Part shown: positions 45,928 through 57,382 of the stretch, piece by piece
Layout of the letters: each line of letters begins with the position of its first letter
Numbering within the stretch: position 1 is the first letter of the stretch
Assembly (NCBI RefSeq): GCF_050947875.1
Contig: NC_134569.1
Location: 261,403,100-261,467,099, forward strand
DNA: 64,000 bases
Direction: 5' to 3'
From: Dermacentor variabilis
Taxonomy: Eukaryota; Arthropoda; Arachnida; Ixodida; Ixodidae
The notes under the pieces: generated by a model
Told to the model about the DNA's origin: nothing
Seen by the model: the letters and a program-made list of their open reading frames with translations, nothing else
Database searches by the model: none
Position numbers and translations under genes: made by a program

Positions 45928-48828
45928 GACCTTTTAAGTGTTTTCATATGCAGTTCTTATTTGCCCTTATGTTGCTTGGTGGCCTGATGGCTGCTTCAGG
46001 TATTGTGCAGAATGTTCGATTGAACATTCAAAGACAAGTAAAGGATTTGTATGCTCATGAAGGGCAAAATAGAGTGATATAGAAACGCTTTCATTATGCA
46101 CATAAAATAAAAAATGTCGAATTTTCTTCTTCCTAGTTGCATTCAGTTAAGCGTGCTACTAAGTTGGAATTACAGAAGAAGTGTAAAAAAAGGCAATTCT
46201 CTTTTATAGCGTAGAGTGTCGACTGATAACTGGCCTTACGGCCAGCAATGATGCGCTTACCTTGAGGGGGATGCTTTAGTTCAGTGCCAGCTCTAATCTC
46301 TTTATTCAAATACACCTAAGATCCAGAAATGCTTTTGAGGCAACTACTGGACCAATTTCAATGAAATTTGTTGTATTCGAGAGAGAAAGGTAAATTTTAG
46401 TCATTCTTGGCAGCACAATTTTGATTTAGGACCTTTAATATTTAGAAAACATTGCTGAAAGTCAGTAAGCTTGAAAAAATATAAGCACGAAGTTTACAAT
46501 TTCATACCTTTTCTATGAAGTTGTAAACTTCATACGGAAGTCTTTTTAATTTTGCAATTTTCAATATTTCCTGGCACAAAAAATTGCCGTTTGAAACAGT
46601 CACTTCAGCTTTTTTATACATATAACCAACCTCATCGAATTCCATGCGCTGACTTCTGAGAAAAATTATTTCTCTTTTCACATGTATTCAGATAGGAGCT
46701 ACCGAGATAAAACTGCCTCCTACTCAGGTAAACAATTGCATAAAAAACATTATAGGGATGGTGTAACAAGAATTGTGGCCTCATCTGAATCACTGAAGTA
46801 TCCTTTTTCCTTTGTCATAGGCGGAAAAGTAAAATATTAGCAACGTTCTCACACATACACTCTCCTTATTGGTGTGTAGTGTAACTAAATTCTGCTTCTG
46901 TATTACTTCTGTTGATAGCATGCTTGTTCGAAATTCTTATTTTTGTTCCAAATTCTTATTTGTTCCTTTGGCAAATTTTCATTCTGTTCACAAAACTTTG
47001 GAAAAGGGGAACGTATCCAAGAAAATAAAGCAATAATTTACTTTCATGCTGAAGATTCATAACTCTTACAAATTGAAGTGGTTTCCACCTGGTGATCTTC
47101 ACTGCACTAAAGAGTTATGAGCTAGCTACTAGGGTAACCCAGCAACATTATGAGCAAGCAACACCATCTTCTCTCATCTCTTAGAGAAAAAATCGTTATA
47201 ACACCACATTACTCTGCAAAATGCTTAAAGCATAAAAATATCGCCCCTTTCTTAATTTTTACATATTATATTATACAAGCGCATATTAAACAATCAACAG
47301 TACACCTCATCTTCTTCTCCCATCCAGTCACCCCTGGCCCAAGACTACGCGACTACCAGGTGAGCAAGGCAAATTAGTCAAAGTGTACCACACATCAAAT
47401 AGGACACTGAAAAACATCTAGATAAAATATGTTGTGTTGTAGTTTAACCCGCCCTCCTAAATGACAAAAACTTGTTTACATATCAAGGTAGCATCAGAAA
47501 ATATTACATTTCTTTTCTGATTGAAATTAAACCTGGAAAGTATGATATCAAGTGCAGAGGGCAGAAGAGCATTAGAAAATACCATAGCTTTCAAGATTTT
47601 TCATACAGTGCCTATAGGTTGCATTGATGCTGCCTCTAATCTCCCATGTACTGAACCATGCACACACTATATACCTCCATTGATACCGAAGTCCCACTCA
47701 AAAGTCTCTGGCCACCGCAAATCATCCTGCATGTACCGTTGACAAGGTGTACATCTTTGGAGAAGTTATACCTGATTCAAACATCTGATGGGCCAGAAAA
47801 CTATTAATTTCATTAGGTCACCAATAACCAAAACACAAATTAATATTCCTGCTTGCAGGGACACAAACTGACTGCTGTTACTGAACAGCGCACAATGGCA
47901 TTGAAGTGAAGAATGATCTTGAGCGTCGCTTATACGAACAATCATTTGGTTGTATGGCTGGGGTTTCTAGGTCATGTGAATTGCAGTGCAGCTGCTTAGT
48001 GTAGTGACTGACTTGGGACTGCTCAATATTTCTTTTTTGTGGTGCAACTCTAATGTCTGCCAAATAAAAGAAAATGTTTCTTTCCACATTGTGTCTTATC
48101 ATTGCTTTGAAATTTGCAAGTACAGTGCAGCAAGAAGGGGCCTTGCCTTACGTTGGTTGTACTTGATATAGACAATAGCTGTTTATTTCGGCATACATGC
48201 TTCATTTCGTGCTCTGCCGGTCTCCAAGCATGAGTGCCTGCTTCCGAGAAGATGACGGCTGTAAGAAAGAAATGACTCCGTGTCACACAACCAGAAAAAA
48301 AATGAAAGTGTCTGCTTTATGATAAATACGAAAAATGACAATTCTGGCAGAGTGGCACAGTAGTCATCAATAATAAAAGAAGAGATTGCACAGTTAGTTT
48401 GCCTAAGAAATGTGAGGTCTGCACATCAAGCTTAGCAATTCCCGGCAGCTTGCTCGCCTTATACAATCCGTCCACATTGCTAGCTCAACATATCCGTTTG
48501 ATGGATTTTACAGTCCGCTTTCTCTCTGTGCCTGTCCCTCACCTCACCAAATCTGTTGTTGCTGTGAACACCACCGAAATTACAGTGGAATCTGATTGAT
48601 ACGATCTTCATCGGAACTGTAAAATATGCCGTATCATCTAAAATCGTGTAAAGGAGCAAATATATTGTTCTTATGTAAACCGTTTAATGTATTATAAGGA
48701 TTAAAACATCTGCATCGCTAGAGATCGCCGAGGCGCCATTCCCTGCATTTTCAGCCACCCTTAAAGAAAGGAGGAGAATTTACTCATAACCACACACGTT
48801 TTCCACCACCCAAGTTTGAAAACACGCC
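45928..48828. other. Anonymous AT-rich stretch
   Basis: No gene recognised in about 2.9 kb. A hairpin at 46489-46531 has 18-bp arms with one mismatch (GAAGTTTACAATTTCATA and its near complement). No ORF exceeds 80 codons. Confidence 0.45.
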
Positions 48829-49493
48829 ATGGCGACATAGTGGCTTTTGGGTTGCACTGCTAAGCCCAAGGGTGCGGCATTAAATTCCGGCCCCAGTGGC
48901 TGCATTTCGATGTGGGCGAAATGCAAAAACCCCTGGCTTCCGTGCATTGAGTGCACGTTAAAAGAACCTGGGATGGTCAAAATCCACCTGGAGTCTCCCA
49001 TTACGCTGTGCTTCATAATCATATTGTCACAGTGTGGTTACGGCGACAAACTTAGTAACAAAAACTGAATCATGAAAGTAACTCTTTATTGGGCGAAACT
49101 GTGCCCTGAAACAACAAGCAACAGTCAAGCACAACGACGGCGGCAAACACAGTCGGTCATCGGCAAAAATCTGATCTGAAATGTAAGGCGCGTCAGTGTT
49201 TATACATGACTCGTAGAAGGTTCCAGGATAATAGCTGGTGCCCGCATGCCTTCCAGAAACTACTTCCCAATTCGTGTCGTGCATACAATCTAATCTCACA
49301 AAGTTAGGCGACAACAGACATAACAGGTAGAATCAACAATAACATTTGCCTAAGTTCGTATCATTGAGGTGCCTTTTGCGCTGGGCGGTAACTTTAAATT
49401 TTTAGCGGGTGAAATCCAGTCCCCCAGAAAAGGATAAGTAAGTACACGTGTCAAAATCATGCTTTCGGCATGTAAAACACCGAAATTAAGCGG
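48829..49493 (+). mobile_element. Degenerate SINE split by a solo LTR
   Basis: The SINE family seen at 6795 is recognisable from about 48829 (CATGGCGACATAGTGGC) through GGCGAAATGCAAAAACCCC and AGTGCACGTTAAAAGAACC to CTTCATAATCA at 49012-49022. It resumes at 49454 as AATCATGCTTTCGGCATG...TAAAACACCGAAATT. The interruption is the solo LTR at 49025-49453. Both promoter boxes are eroded. Confidence 0.75.
49025..49453 (-). mobile_element. Solo LTR of the Gypsy family
   Basis: About 429 bp, starting TGTCAC and ending CACGTGTCA on the plus strand, with the internal landmarks TTATTGGGCGAA and TCGGCAAAAATCTGATC shared with the Gypsy-1 and Gypsy-2 LTRs. No internal gag or pol sequence follows on either side, as expected after recombination between the two LTRs of a former full copy. 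The 4-bp flanks (ATAT and AAAT) are close but not identical. Confidence 0.82.
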
Positions 49494-49588
49494 TTGTATT
49501 CCCTCTAAGTGGCATTGGTTGCATGCATTTAAGGCCGTGTGGCTCTACTCAAGAGCCATGTATACAATCGACTTCCGTTAATTCGATC

Positions 49589-49639
49589 AACTTTCTTGGG
49601 TTTTACGTCCCAAAACCAGTTCTGATTATGAGGCACGCA
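49589..49639 (-). mobile_element. 5'-truncated SINE fragment with 13-bp target duplication
   Basis: A 51-bp piece containing only the SINE 3' end in minus orientation (TCTGATTATGAGGCACG and GGGTTTTACGTCCCAAAA). It is flanked by CGTTAATTCGATC (49576-49588) and CGTTAATTCAATC (49640-49652), a 13-bp duplication with one difference. This is the expected result of a LINE-mediated insertion aborted early. Confidence 0.75.
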
Positions 49640-49653
49640 CGTTAATTCAATCC

Positions 49654-49860
49654 TGATGGGACTATTGAGACTGGTCGAAATAAACAAAAGGCACAAACAA
49701 ACATCGAACCATGCCGTTGCTTCACTTAGAAGTATTTGCCTTTAAAATTAACTTTGGTCACGTTTCAGTTAAGCGCTACCCTTGCAACCATGAACAGCTA
49801 CCAACTCGCCCTGTTTGATATTTTTCCTAATGTTAGCTTGACTGCAATACATACGTGTTT
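49654..49860. other. Short anonymous stretch
   Basis: Nothing recognised. Confidence 0.4.
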
Positions 49861-49930
49861 TGCATTGAATCACACCAAGCAGGGAAAGGTGCCACTGTGT
49901 CAATACATAGCACGTGTCCCCTAATTTATG
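49861..49930 (+). repeat. Dispersed ~65-bp repeat, diverged copy
   Basis: Contains GGGAAAGGTGCCACTGTGTC and ends GTGTCCCCTAATTTATG, in the same order as the copy at 32381. Confidence 0.55.
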
Positions 49931-50330
49931 TGCATGCACATGTGCAGTCTCCAGCCACAGTATGAGCACCAAGACGCCTGACACGAGTATGGGCAGGGCT
50001 TCAGAATTTCAAAGAGATTCACACTCTTTTGTGGGCTTTTAACAACTCCTTGACATATCGTACTATATTCAACTTACCGCCTTCCTTTTTGCTAGCATTC
50101 GCAAACCACATCACTGTTTTCACTTCGCCGTGCATGGCACATTTAATTAAGGAACACGTAGCAGGAATAATTAACGGTTGCATATACGAGAGAAGCGTGG
50201 AAGGTGAAACAAGGACTCAAATCAACGTAATCAATCAAATCAATCAAACGTAAGAAACAGCTCTGAATGGCTGTGAGTATGCTTATTAGGTGCCTAGGTG
50301 CTCCTACTGTAACAGGAGACTGCGTGCCTC

Positions 50331-50395
50331 TAAATTAAAGGAACACATACTATGTCCTGTGACAGTGACCCTTTTCTATTCCTAATATGCTTCAC
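50331..50395 (-). repeat. Dispersed ~65-bp repeat, well-matched copy
   Basis: The complement reads GGTGAAGCATATTAGGAATA, then AAAGGGTCACTGTCACAGGA and a CATAGTATGTGTTCCTTTAA end. This matches the copy at 32381 along its whole length. Confidence 0.65.
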
Positions 50396-51225
50396 CACAA
50401 TAATTTCGTATGCTTCAGCGCATAACACACGCTGTATTGGGGCGAATCTGGCCAGTGAGGTTCGAATTATCTGGCGATGGCCAATTTGGAGATTGAAATA
50501 AGAAAAGTTTAGGCCCATAAAAATGTATTTCAATAAATAGAAAACAACCATCAGCAAACAACTCTAATTGAATGGGGTGCCTGACTAACAATATCGTTAA
50601 TATATATTAAAATAAGAGGCCAAACATGCCATCTTGAGGAACACTGGAAATAACTGGCACTTCATGGGAAGGGCAATCGCTTATGCTGACGATTTTTTGT
50701 GTGCTTAGTTAAGTATGCAGAGATTCAGCGAATTAAGTATGGCGGAAGATTTGTGATTTCGAGCTTCTCAATTAGTTTAGAGTGACAAACAAGCTCAAAT
50801 GCTTTTCTGCAATACAGGAATATAAGATCAATCTGGTCAGGTTTATCAAAAATGCTAGCAAATGCTTGCATGTATAAACCCGTGATCCAAATTCCAATAA
50901 ATCGTTGTTGAAAGTTTCACTTGTGTGTGTCTCTTCTCTCGTCTGCGTCGTCTAATGTTTCTGCGCTAAGCACTAAAAGAATGTACCAACAATGTTAAAA
51001 GTCAACATTTGAATGTAAAGTTTCTTGTTCTTCCGGAATACTCTGCACTTCTCTCAAATGTGAACATGTTTATTGTTCAGTATTCAATAGGTCGGTTTCC
51101 TTAAATATTCATATTAAATTTTATCCAGAATTATCAAAATATGAAAACCCCTACTGCATATGGGCCTAGAGTGGAGCCGTACGGCCTTCAAAGCATGTAA
51201 CCATTGCAAGGAATACACAAGGTGA
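50396..51225. other. Anonymous AT-rich stretch
   Basis: No gene recognised. Phrases near 50570-50900 recall the 3' parts of decayed LINE proteins but no motif is definite. Confidence 0.4.
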
Positions 51226-51459
51226 GTCTGGGGTTTTATGTGCAAAAACACGACATGATTATGGGACACACCATAGTGGGGGACTCCGGATTAATTTTGA
51301 CCACCTGGCATTCTTCTCTTCAATGTGCTCTGAATGCATGGTGAACAGGAGTTCTTGCATTTATTCCCCATGTAAATGCAGCTGCCGCAGTCGGAATTTG
51401 ATCCCGTGCCCTTGGGTTTAGCAGCACACAACGCCAAAGGCACTATTGCTGGTTTTGAC
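51226..51459 (-). mobile_element. tRNA-derived SINE, diverged copy
   Basis: The minus-strand copy runs from the SINE head at about 51459 through a B-box-like GGATCAAATTCC region (complement 51396-51407), AGAACTCCTG in the body, and on to TCATGTCGTGTTTTTGCAC and CCCCAGAC at the left end. It is substantially diverged and uninterrupted. Confidence 0.75.
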
Positions 51460-51863
51460 ACTTGATGGGTGGAAAAAACCTAGAAAACCAGTAGAAGATA
51501 TGTCTTTTAGATTGTTTGACACATGTAATGCCAGACACAACCAGGCTTCTTGTCAACTGAGAAGTTCGTAAATGAGAGTGACTGAAAGGTGATAGTATCT
51601 GCCGCACCAAGATGACATCAGGAACATGTTGACACTGTCCAAATGATAATTGTTGCAGCCCCAATTGTGAAAACAAATCCATTGGCTGCCTAAAAGCGAG
51701 GCATCCTTACTGCACGACTGGAAATTACTGAGCAAAGCAAAAATTACCTATTGTATACGTCCGCTAAAAAGTGCAGTTCCTTTTCAGAGGAAAAGGAGGT
51801 GGAACTTTATTATTGCAGAAACCGTTGCGCGGTTTATTCCTGGGTGGTTCCCTCTGACAGGGC

Positions 51864-52660
51864 TCAACTGGCCATTGCGGCTCGCCGGGCCTGGTCGAGG
51901 GTCGCCAGTTGGCTTCCCAGGTCCAGTTCGGAGAGTCTCGCCTCCCAAGACCACGTAGTGGGTGTGCGTGTTGTGACTCGTGGCGAAATTGCGTTGCCCG
52001 GACGGTCGGTGCATTCGTGTGTTATGTGCGCGAGTGTCGCTGTGTGGTTGCTAAACAAGGGACATGTCCGGGACGAATAACTGTCTGGGGAGATTGCGTG
52101 TAGACGAAACAAGTGTGGGTATGTGTTAGTTTGCAGGCGGCGCCAGTCCCATGCCTGGAGTTTATTGAGAACTTTGTGTGGGGGAGCGTATTGTGTTCTT
52201 CCGAGCCGTTGGCCATGTAGTATTTGTTGACTTGTCGTTAATAACTCGTGGGTTGCTCGTCCATCTGTCGGGGCCTGAAGAACGGTGTGGTCTGCCGCTC
52301 TGCTAGTGAGACCTCGAGCTGCGCAGTCCGCCTCTTCGTTGGCCCGCAGGCCTTCGTGCCCGGGGTACGAGACGATACCGTGGGTCCGTGCTAGTGTGCG
52401 ACCCAGGATTCGAATGGCTTGTATAGGGAGTGTTCCACTCATGTATAAACGACACGCCGCTTGCGAGTCCGTAAGGACGCGGGCGGACCATCCCTAGCTC
52501 TCGGCGTCGCGAAGTGCGAGAGCGATTGCTGCTGCTTCTGCTGCTGCGCTGCATGTGGCGCGGATGGAGGCAGAGGCTACCAGGTTCCCCTGATTGACAA
52601 CGGCGAGTGTGTATTTGGGCCCGCAACGTGGCGATGAGGGATACGGGCTAGCTAGCGTCC
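51864..52660 (-). pseudogene. LINE-E RNase H and C-terminal region
   Basis: RNase H pieces occur in two frames. CSAAAEAAAIALALRDAE near 52530-52560 supplies the Glu. After a stop at 52494-52496, RVLTDSQAACRLYM supplies Asp near 52470 and YPGHEGLRANEEAD supplies the His and final Asp near 52340. The last 192-codon frame (52442-51864) is open to a proline/threonine-rich C-terminus. The first catalytic Asp is not visible. Confidence 0.8.
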
Positions 52661-52923
52661 ATGTAGTACGTATCTGGGTCTCTGAAACAGCATTTGTGCA
52701 ACATGCGGGCTCGCGCTGCTCTTCTCTCTTGATTGTGGGTGGGGTGCATGTTCTTGGGGATAGGGTCTACTACAATGTTCTTTCTAATGTGGTTAGGCAA
52801 GAGTTGTGTTTCTTCTTTGCAGTACTGAGGTGTCAGCGGGTACCCTATCCGTTGAAGAAGGTGTCTTCCTTGTTGAGTCTTGTTGAGGCGCTTCCTCTGC
52901 GCTATGAGCGTGGCACTTGCTAG

Positions 52924-53961
52924 CTACTCAAAGATGTTGTATACGCCTAGCGCTAGTAATTTCTTTGTGATTGTGCTTGACGGTAGCTGTAAGGCCATTT
53001 TGTACGCCGTTCTTATAAGAGTGTCCATGCGCTCTGTCTCGCTTTTGCGCTTGACTAGGTACGGGAATGCGTACGTGACATGACTGATGACGAGAGCTTG
53101 TACCAGTCTTAATGTTTCGTCCTCTGTGAAACCATCTTTGCTGCGCGCTACTCTGGCGATGAGTGATGCGATGCTTCTTATAACGTGATTTAATTTTTGT
53201 GAGGCTACCTTTATGCCGTTGTTCTCCTGGACGTGCATACCTAGTAGGCCTGCGGTCGGGACCCGCTATATAGGTTGCACGGTAATCTCGAGATGTATTG
53301 GCGGGGCTCGATGTTCCTTAGTTTGCTTAGGCCGGACCTGAAGGTACTCCGACTTGTGTGGGGCACACCTCATTCCTGCTGTGGTTAGGTATGACTCGAT
53401 GTGTCCGATAGCTGTGAGTAATGTGTTTTCTCTGTCGCCGTATGAACCCTTGGTGGCCCATAGGGTGATATTGTCGGCTTAGAAGGCACATCCGAGTTTT
53501 GGGATGTTTTCCAGTTGTAAAACAACTTTTCTAAGTCTGATGTTGAAGAGGAAAGGAGATAATTTTGATCCTTGCGGAGTACCCTTCTGCGGTAGATCAT
53601 ATATGTCTGATTGTAGAACTGCTATGCCGATGCGGGCTTTGCGGTGGCTGAGAAAAGCCACGACATAATGGTATACTCGCTCTCCGCATCCAATGGCGGC
53701 GAGGCCATCTAGGATGGTTTCGTGTGCTATATTATCAAATGCTTTTTCTACGTCGAGGGCTAGGAGAGTGTCGTTGTTGCTGCCCGGTTGTGGGTTGAGG
53801 ACCTCTTCCTTGAGGAAGAGGAAGACATCCTGTGCGGACATGCCTTTCCGAAGTCCGTACATGCAATTGGAGTGTAGTCCATGTTCTTCCATGTGTTGTT
53901 CTATACGAGTGAGTACACTTCGTTCAAGAAGCTTGCACAGGCAAGACGTGAGCGAGATCAA
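52924..53961 (-). pseudogene. LINE-E reverse transcriptase
   Basis: An open frame from 53961 to 53479 shows ISLTSCLCKLLERSVL, YGLRKGMSAQDVFLF, LALDVEKAFDNIAHE (first catalytic Asp) and GTPQGSKLSPFLFNI. It stops exactly at the catalytic box: the frame reads F-stop-A-D-N-ITLWA near 53465-53485, so the Tyr of YADD is a stop codon and the second Asp is Asn. The thumb part continues in 53238-52924 (VQALVISHVTYAFPYL). The active site is destroyed twice within four codons. Confidence 0.87.
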
Positions 53962-54177
53962 TCACGTCCTCTTCAGAATGGCCACCACGTGCACCAGACT
54001 TTCTCCATGAAGTTTCCAGTATGTGTCATTAAGGACAGAAAGGAAGAATTGACAACTTCTAATTGTGTGTTCTCCGAATGAATACAAGTCCAATTCTATT
54101 CAATTTTTCTTTTTCCAGAAGTAATGAGTCCTGGAAAGGGTGAAGAGTTGAATTGTCAACGGCTATTTGATTTACAG

Positions 54178-54250
54178 TGCAGCGGTGGCGTAGAGGTAGA
54201 GCATCCGCCTCGCGTGCAAGAGGACCGTGATTCGAATCCCGGTGCAGCGG
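54178..54250 (+). promoter_or_regulatory. tRNA-like 5' end of RTE-plus with A and B boxes
   Basis: An A-box-like TGGCGTAGAGG (54186-54196) and a B-box-like GATTCGAATCC (54229-54239) lie at tRNA spacing. The part between resembles a tRNA-Ala-type anticodon arm, and a T-arm-like stem surrounds the B box. The two ends (GTGCAGCGG at 54178 and again at 54242) are direct repeats rather than a pairing acceptor stem, so this is not a working tRNA gene. It lies inside the 9-bp target duplications and is therefore part of the mobile unit. Confidence 0.75.
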
Positions 54251-54589
54251 AATTTTCCACCGGAGTAAAAAAAATCCCCGTGTTGATAAAATTGCATAAG
54301 CAAGGCCTGGAGTGCGGCCTGATCCCGGTGACCAGCACCGGTAAGGCACCTCCTCACAAGAGCAGGATTTGCCACCCAGGTGCAGTATTCGGCCACAGCC
54401 TCCTGTATGAATACAACAATCAAACCCCGGCCCTCAGTCACCAGCAGCTGCGAAGCAACTGACCACGGCGGTGGTCAGATCTGTGACGCAGCAGAGGGTG
54501 CTAATAATCCCTGGATCCGGAAAGGCCCCCATTAGGATCTGAACCTAGCAACGTTTAACGCTAGAACGTTATCTAGTGAGGCGAGTCTA

Positions 54590-55369
54590 GCAGTGCAATC
54601 GGAGGAATTAGAGGGAACTAAATGGGATATTATAGGTCGCAGTGAAGTTAGGAGGACAAAAGAAGCATATAGAGTAATAAAAATCGGGCACGCCCTGTGC
54701 AACCGGGGCTTAGCGGAGAGACGAGAACTCGGAGTCGGATTCCTTATTATTACATAATTATTACATGATTATTACATACAGGAATTCTATAGTATTAACG
54801 AGAGGGTGGCAGGTCTTGTTGTGAAACTTATTAAGAGGTACAAATTGAAGGTCGTACAGGTCTGCACCCCTACAACCAGTCATGATGACCAGGACGTCGA
54901 AAGCTTCTATGAAGACGTGGAATCAGCGATGAGTAAAGTCAAAACAAAATACACTTAACTGATGGGCGACTTCAATGCCAAGGTAGGCAAGAAGCAGGCT
55001 GGAGACAAGTCAGTGGAGGAACACGGCATAGGCACTAGGAATAGCAGGGCAGACCTATTAGTAAACTTTGCGGAACAGAATAATATGCGGATAATGAATA
55101 CCTTCTTCGGCAAGCGGGATAGCCGAAAGTGTACGTGGAGGAGCCCCAATGGCGAGACTAGAAATGAAATAGACCTCATACTCTGCGCTAACCCTGGCAT
55201 CATACAAGATGTGGTCCTGCTCGGCATGGTGCGCTGCATTGACCATAGGATGGTAAGAACTCGAATTAGCCTAGACCTGAAGGGGGAATGGAAGAAGTTG
55301 ATACATAAGAAGCTGATCAATGACTTAGTGGTAAGAGGGAAAATAGAGGGATTCCAGACGAAGCTATAG
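54590..55369 (+). pseudogene. RTE-plus endonuclease
   Basis: The first part (54590-54780) is in one frame, with RRELGVGF near 54724. After the AT-rich insertion and a stop at 54957-54959 the rest is open at 54962-55369: MGDFNAKVGKKQAGD (D-x-N block), GTRNSRADLLV, TWRSPNGETRNEIDLIL, and RCIDHRMVR, where the usual SDH reads IDH but the His is kept. It matches RTE-minus in sequence and order. Confidence 0.88.
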
Positions 55370-55540
55370 AACAGGTATTCGGCTTTAACTCAGGAAGAGG
55401 ACCTTATTGCTGAAGGAATGAAAGGCAATCTTATGGGCATCATTAAGGAGTGTGCAATAGAAGTAGGTGGTAACCCGGTTAGACAGCGTGCCAGTTAGCT
55501 GTCGCAGGAGACGAAAGATCTGATCAAGAAACGCCAATGT

Positions 55541-56935
55541 ATGAAAGCCGCTAACCCTACAGCTAGAATACAACTGGCAGAACTGTCGAAGTTAATCAAC
55601 AAGCGTAAGACAGCTGACATAAGGAAGTATAACAGGGATAGAATTGAACATGCTCACAGGAACGGAGGAAGCCTAAAAGCAGTAAAGAAGAAACTAGGAA
55701 TAGGCAAAAATCAGATGTATGCGTTAAGAGACAAAGCCGGCAAAATCATTACTAATATGGATGAGATAGTTCAAGTGGCTGAGGAGTTCTAGAGAGATTT
55801 ATGCAGTACCAGTGGAACTCATGATGATAATGGAGGAGAGAATAGTCTGGAGGAATTTTAAATCCTACAAGTAACGCCGGAAGAAGTAAAGAAAGTCTTG
55901 GGAGCATTGAAACGGGGAAGGCTGCTGGGGAGGATCAGGTAACAGCAGATTTGTTGAAGGATGGTGGGCAGATTGTTCTAGAAAAGCTGGCCACCCTTGT
56001 ATACGGAATCCCTCATGATTGAGCGTACTGGAAGCTTGGATGAACGCTAACATAATCCTAATCCATACGAAAGGGGACGCCAAAGACATGAAAAATTATA
56101 GACCAATCAGCTTACTGACCGTTGCTTACAAAGTGCTTACTGAGGTAATCGCAAATAGAATCAGGAACACCTTAGACTTCTGTCAACCAATGGACCAGGC
56201 AGGATTCCGTAAAGGCTGCTCAACAATAGACCATATTCACACTATCAATGAAGTGATAGAGAAATGTACGGAATATAACCAACCCTTATATATAGCTTTC
56301 ATTGATTATGAGAAAGCGTTTGATTCAGTCGAAACCTCAGCAGTCATGGAGGCATTGCGGAATCAGGGTGTAGACGAGCCGTATGTAAAAATACTGAAAG
56401 ATATCTATATCGTCTCCACAGCCACCGTAGTCCTCTAATAAAGAAAGCAACAATGTCCCATTGAAGAAAGGCGTGGACAGGGAGATACAATCTCTCGAAT
56501 GCTATTCACAGTGTGTTTACAGCAGGTATTCAGAGACCTAGATTGGGAAGAATTGGGGATAACAGTTAAGGGAGAATACCTTAGTAACTTGCAATTCGCT
56601 GATGATATTGCCTCGCTTAGTAATGCAGGTGACCAATTGCAATGCATGCTCACTGTCCTGGAGAGGCAAAGCAGAAGGGTAGGTCTAAAAATTAATCTGG
56701 AGAAAACTATAGCAAAGTTTAACAGTCTCGGAAGAGAACAGCAGTTTACTATAGGTAGCGAGGCACTGGAAGAGGTAAAGGAATACATCTACTTAGGACA
56801 GGCAGTGACTGCAGATCCGGATCATGAGACTGAAATAATCAGAAGAATATGGATGGGCTGGCGTGTGTTTGACAGGCATTCTCAGATCCTGAACCGCAGG
56901 TTGCCATTATCCCTCAAGAGAAAAGTGTAAAACAG
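55541..56935 (+). pseudogene. RTE-plus reverse transcriptase
   Basis: Fragments in order: INKRKTADIRKYNRDRIEHA (55580), a stop near 55790, then a compressed frame to 56010. The 139-codon frame 56019-56438 carries NYRPISLLTVAYKVL, DQAGFRKGCSTIDHIHTIN and AFIDYEKAFDSVETS (first catalytic Asp). The frame 56499-56930 carries LFTVCLQQVFRDLDWEEL and FADDIASLS with the catalytic FADD at 56595-56606 intact. Breaks near 55860, 56010, 56438 and 56490 separate the parts. Confidence 0.9.
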
Positions 56936-57350
56936 CTATGTCTTACCAGCACTCACGTACGGGGCAGAAACTTGGAGGCTTACGAAAAAGGTTCTACTTA
57001 AATTGAGGACGACGGTACGAGGTATGGAAAGAAGAATGGTAGGTGTAACGTTAAGGGATGATAAAAGAGCAGATTGGATGAGGGAACAAACGCGAGTTAA
57101 TGACATCTTAGTTGAAAACAAGAAAAAGAAATGTGGATGGACAGGACATGTAATGAGGAGGGAAGATAACCGGTGGTCATTATGGTTTACCGACTGGATT
57201 CCAAGGGAAGTGAAGCGTAGCAGGGGATGGCAGAAAATTAGGTGGGCAGATGAGATTAAGCAGTTTGCAGGGACAACATTGCCAGAATTAGTACGTGACC
57301 GGGGTAGTTGGAAAAGTATGAGAGAGGCCTTTGCCCTGCAGTGGGCATAA
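56936..57350 (+). pseudogene. RTE-plus C-terminal region
   Basis: Carries LTYGAETWRLTKKVLLKLR near 56950-57003, then the open frame RRMVGVTLRDDKRADWMREQ, GHVMRREDNRWS and the stop after REAFALQWA at 57350. These are typical RTE C-terminal motifs of unknown function. The (GAT)n tail starts 8 bases after the stop codon. Confidence 0.85.
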
Positions 57351-57382
57351 CAAGGCTGACGATGATGATGATGATTTGATTT

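Larger units (their letters stand above)
51790..54010 (-). mobile_element. LINE-E, RNase H-bearing LINE, 5'-truncated
   Basis: A minus-strand non-LTR element of the I/R1-like group. It contains part of the RT, a linker, an RNase H domain and a 3' end with AATAAA (complement near 51805-51812). The sequence upstream of the RT is lost near 54010. Its RNase H tail differs from that of LINE-C, so these are separate families. Confidence 0.85.
54165..57382 (+). mobile_element. RTE-plus, full-length RTE-clade LINE with target duplication
   Basis: The element spans 54174-57373 and is bounded by the 9-bp word ATTTGATTT on both sides (54165-54173 and 57374-57382). It starts with the tRNA-like head, then a leader, endonuclease, RT and C-terminal region, and ends in a (GAT)n tail. 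Structure and sequence match RTE-minus along the whole length, including the 5' end. Multiple frameshifts and stops make it inactive. A short AT-rich tandem (ATTATTACAT units, 54746-54780) interrupts the endonuclease region. Confidence 0.93.

Noticed and set aside
54178..54250. Genuine tRNA gene
   Set aside because: The outer ends are direct repeats and do not pair as an acceptor stem, and the module is repeated at another RTE 5' end.
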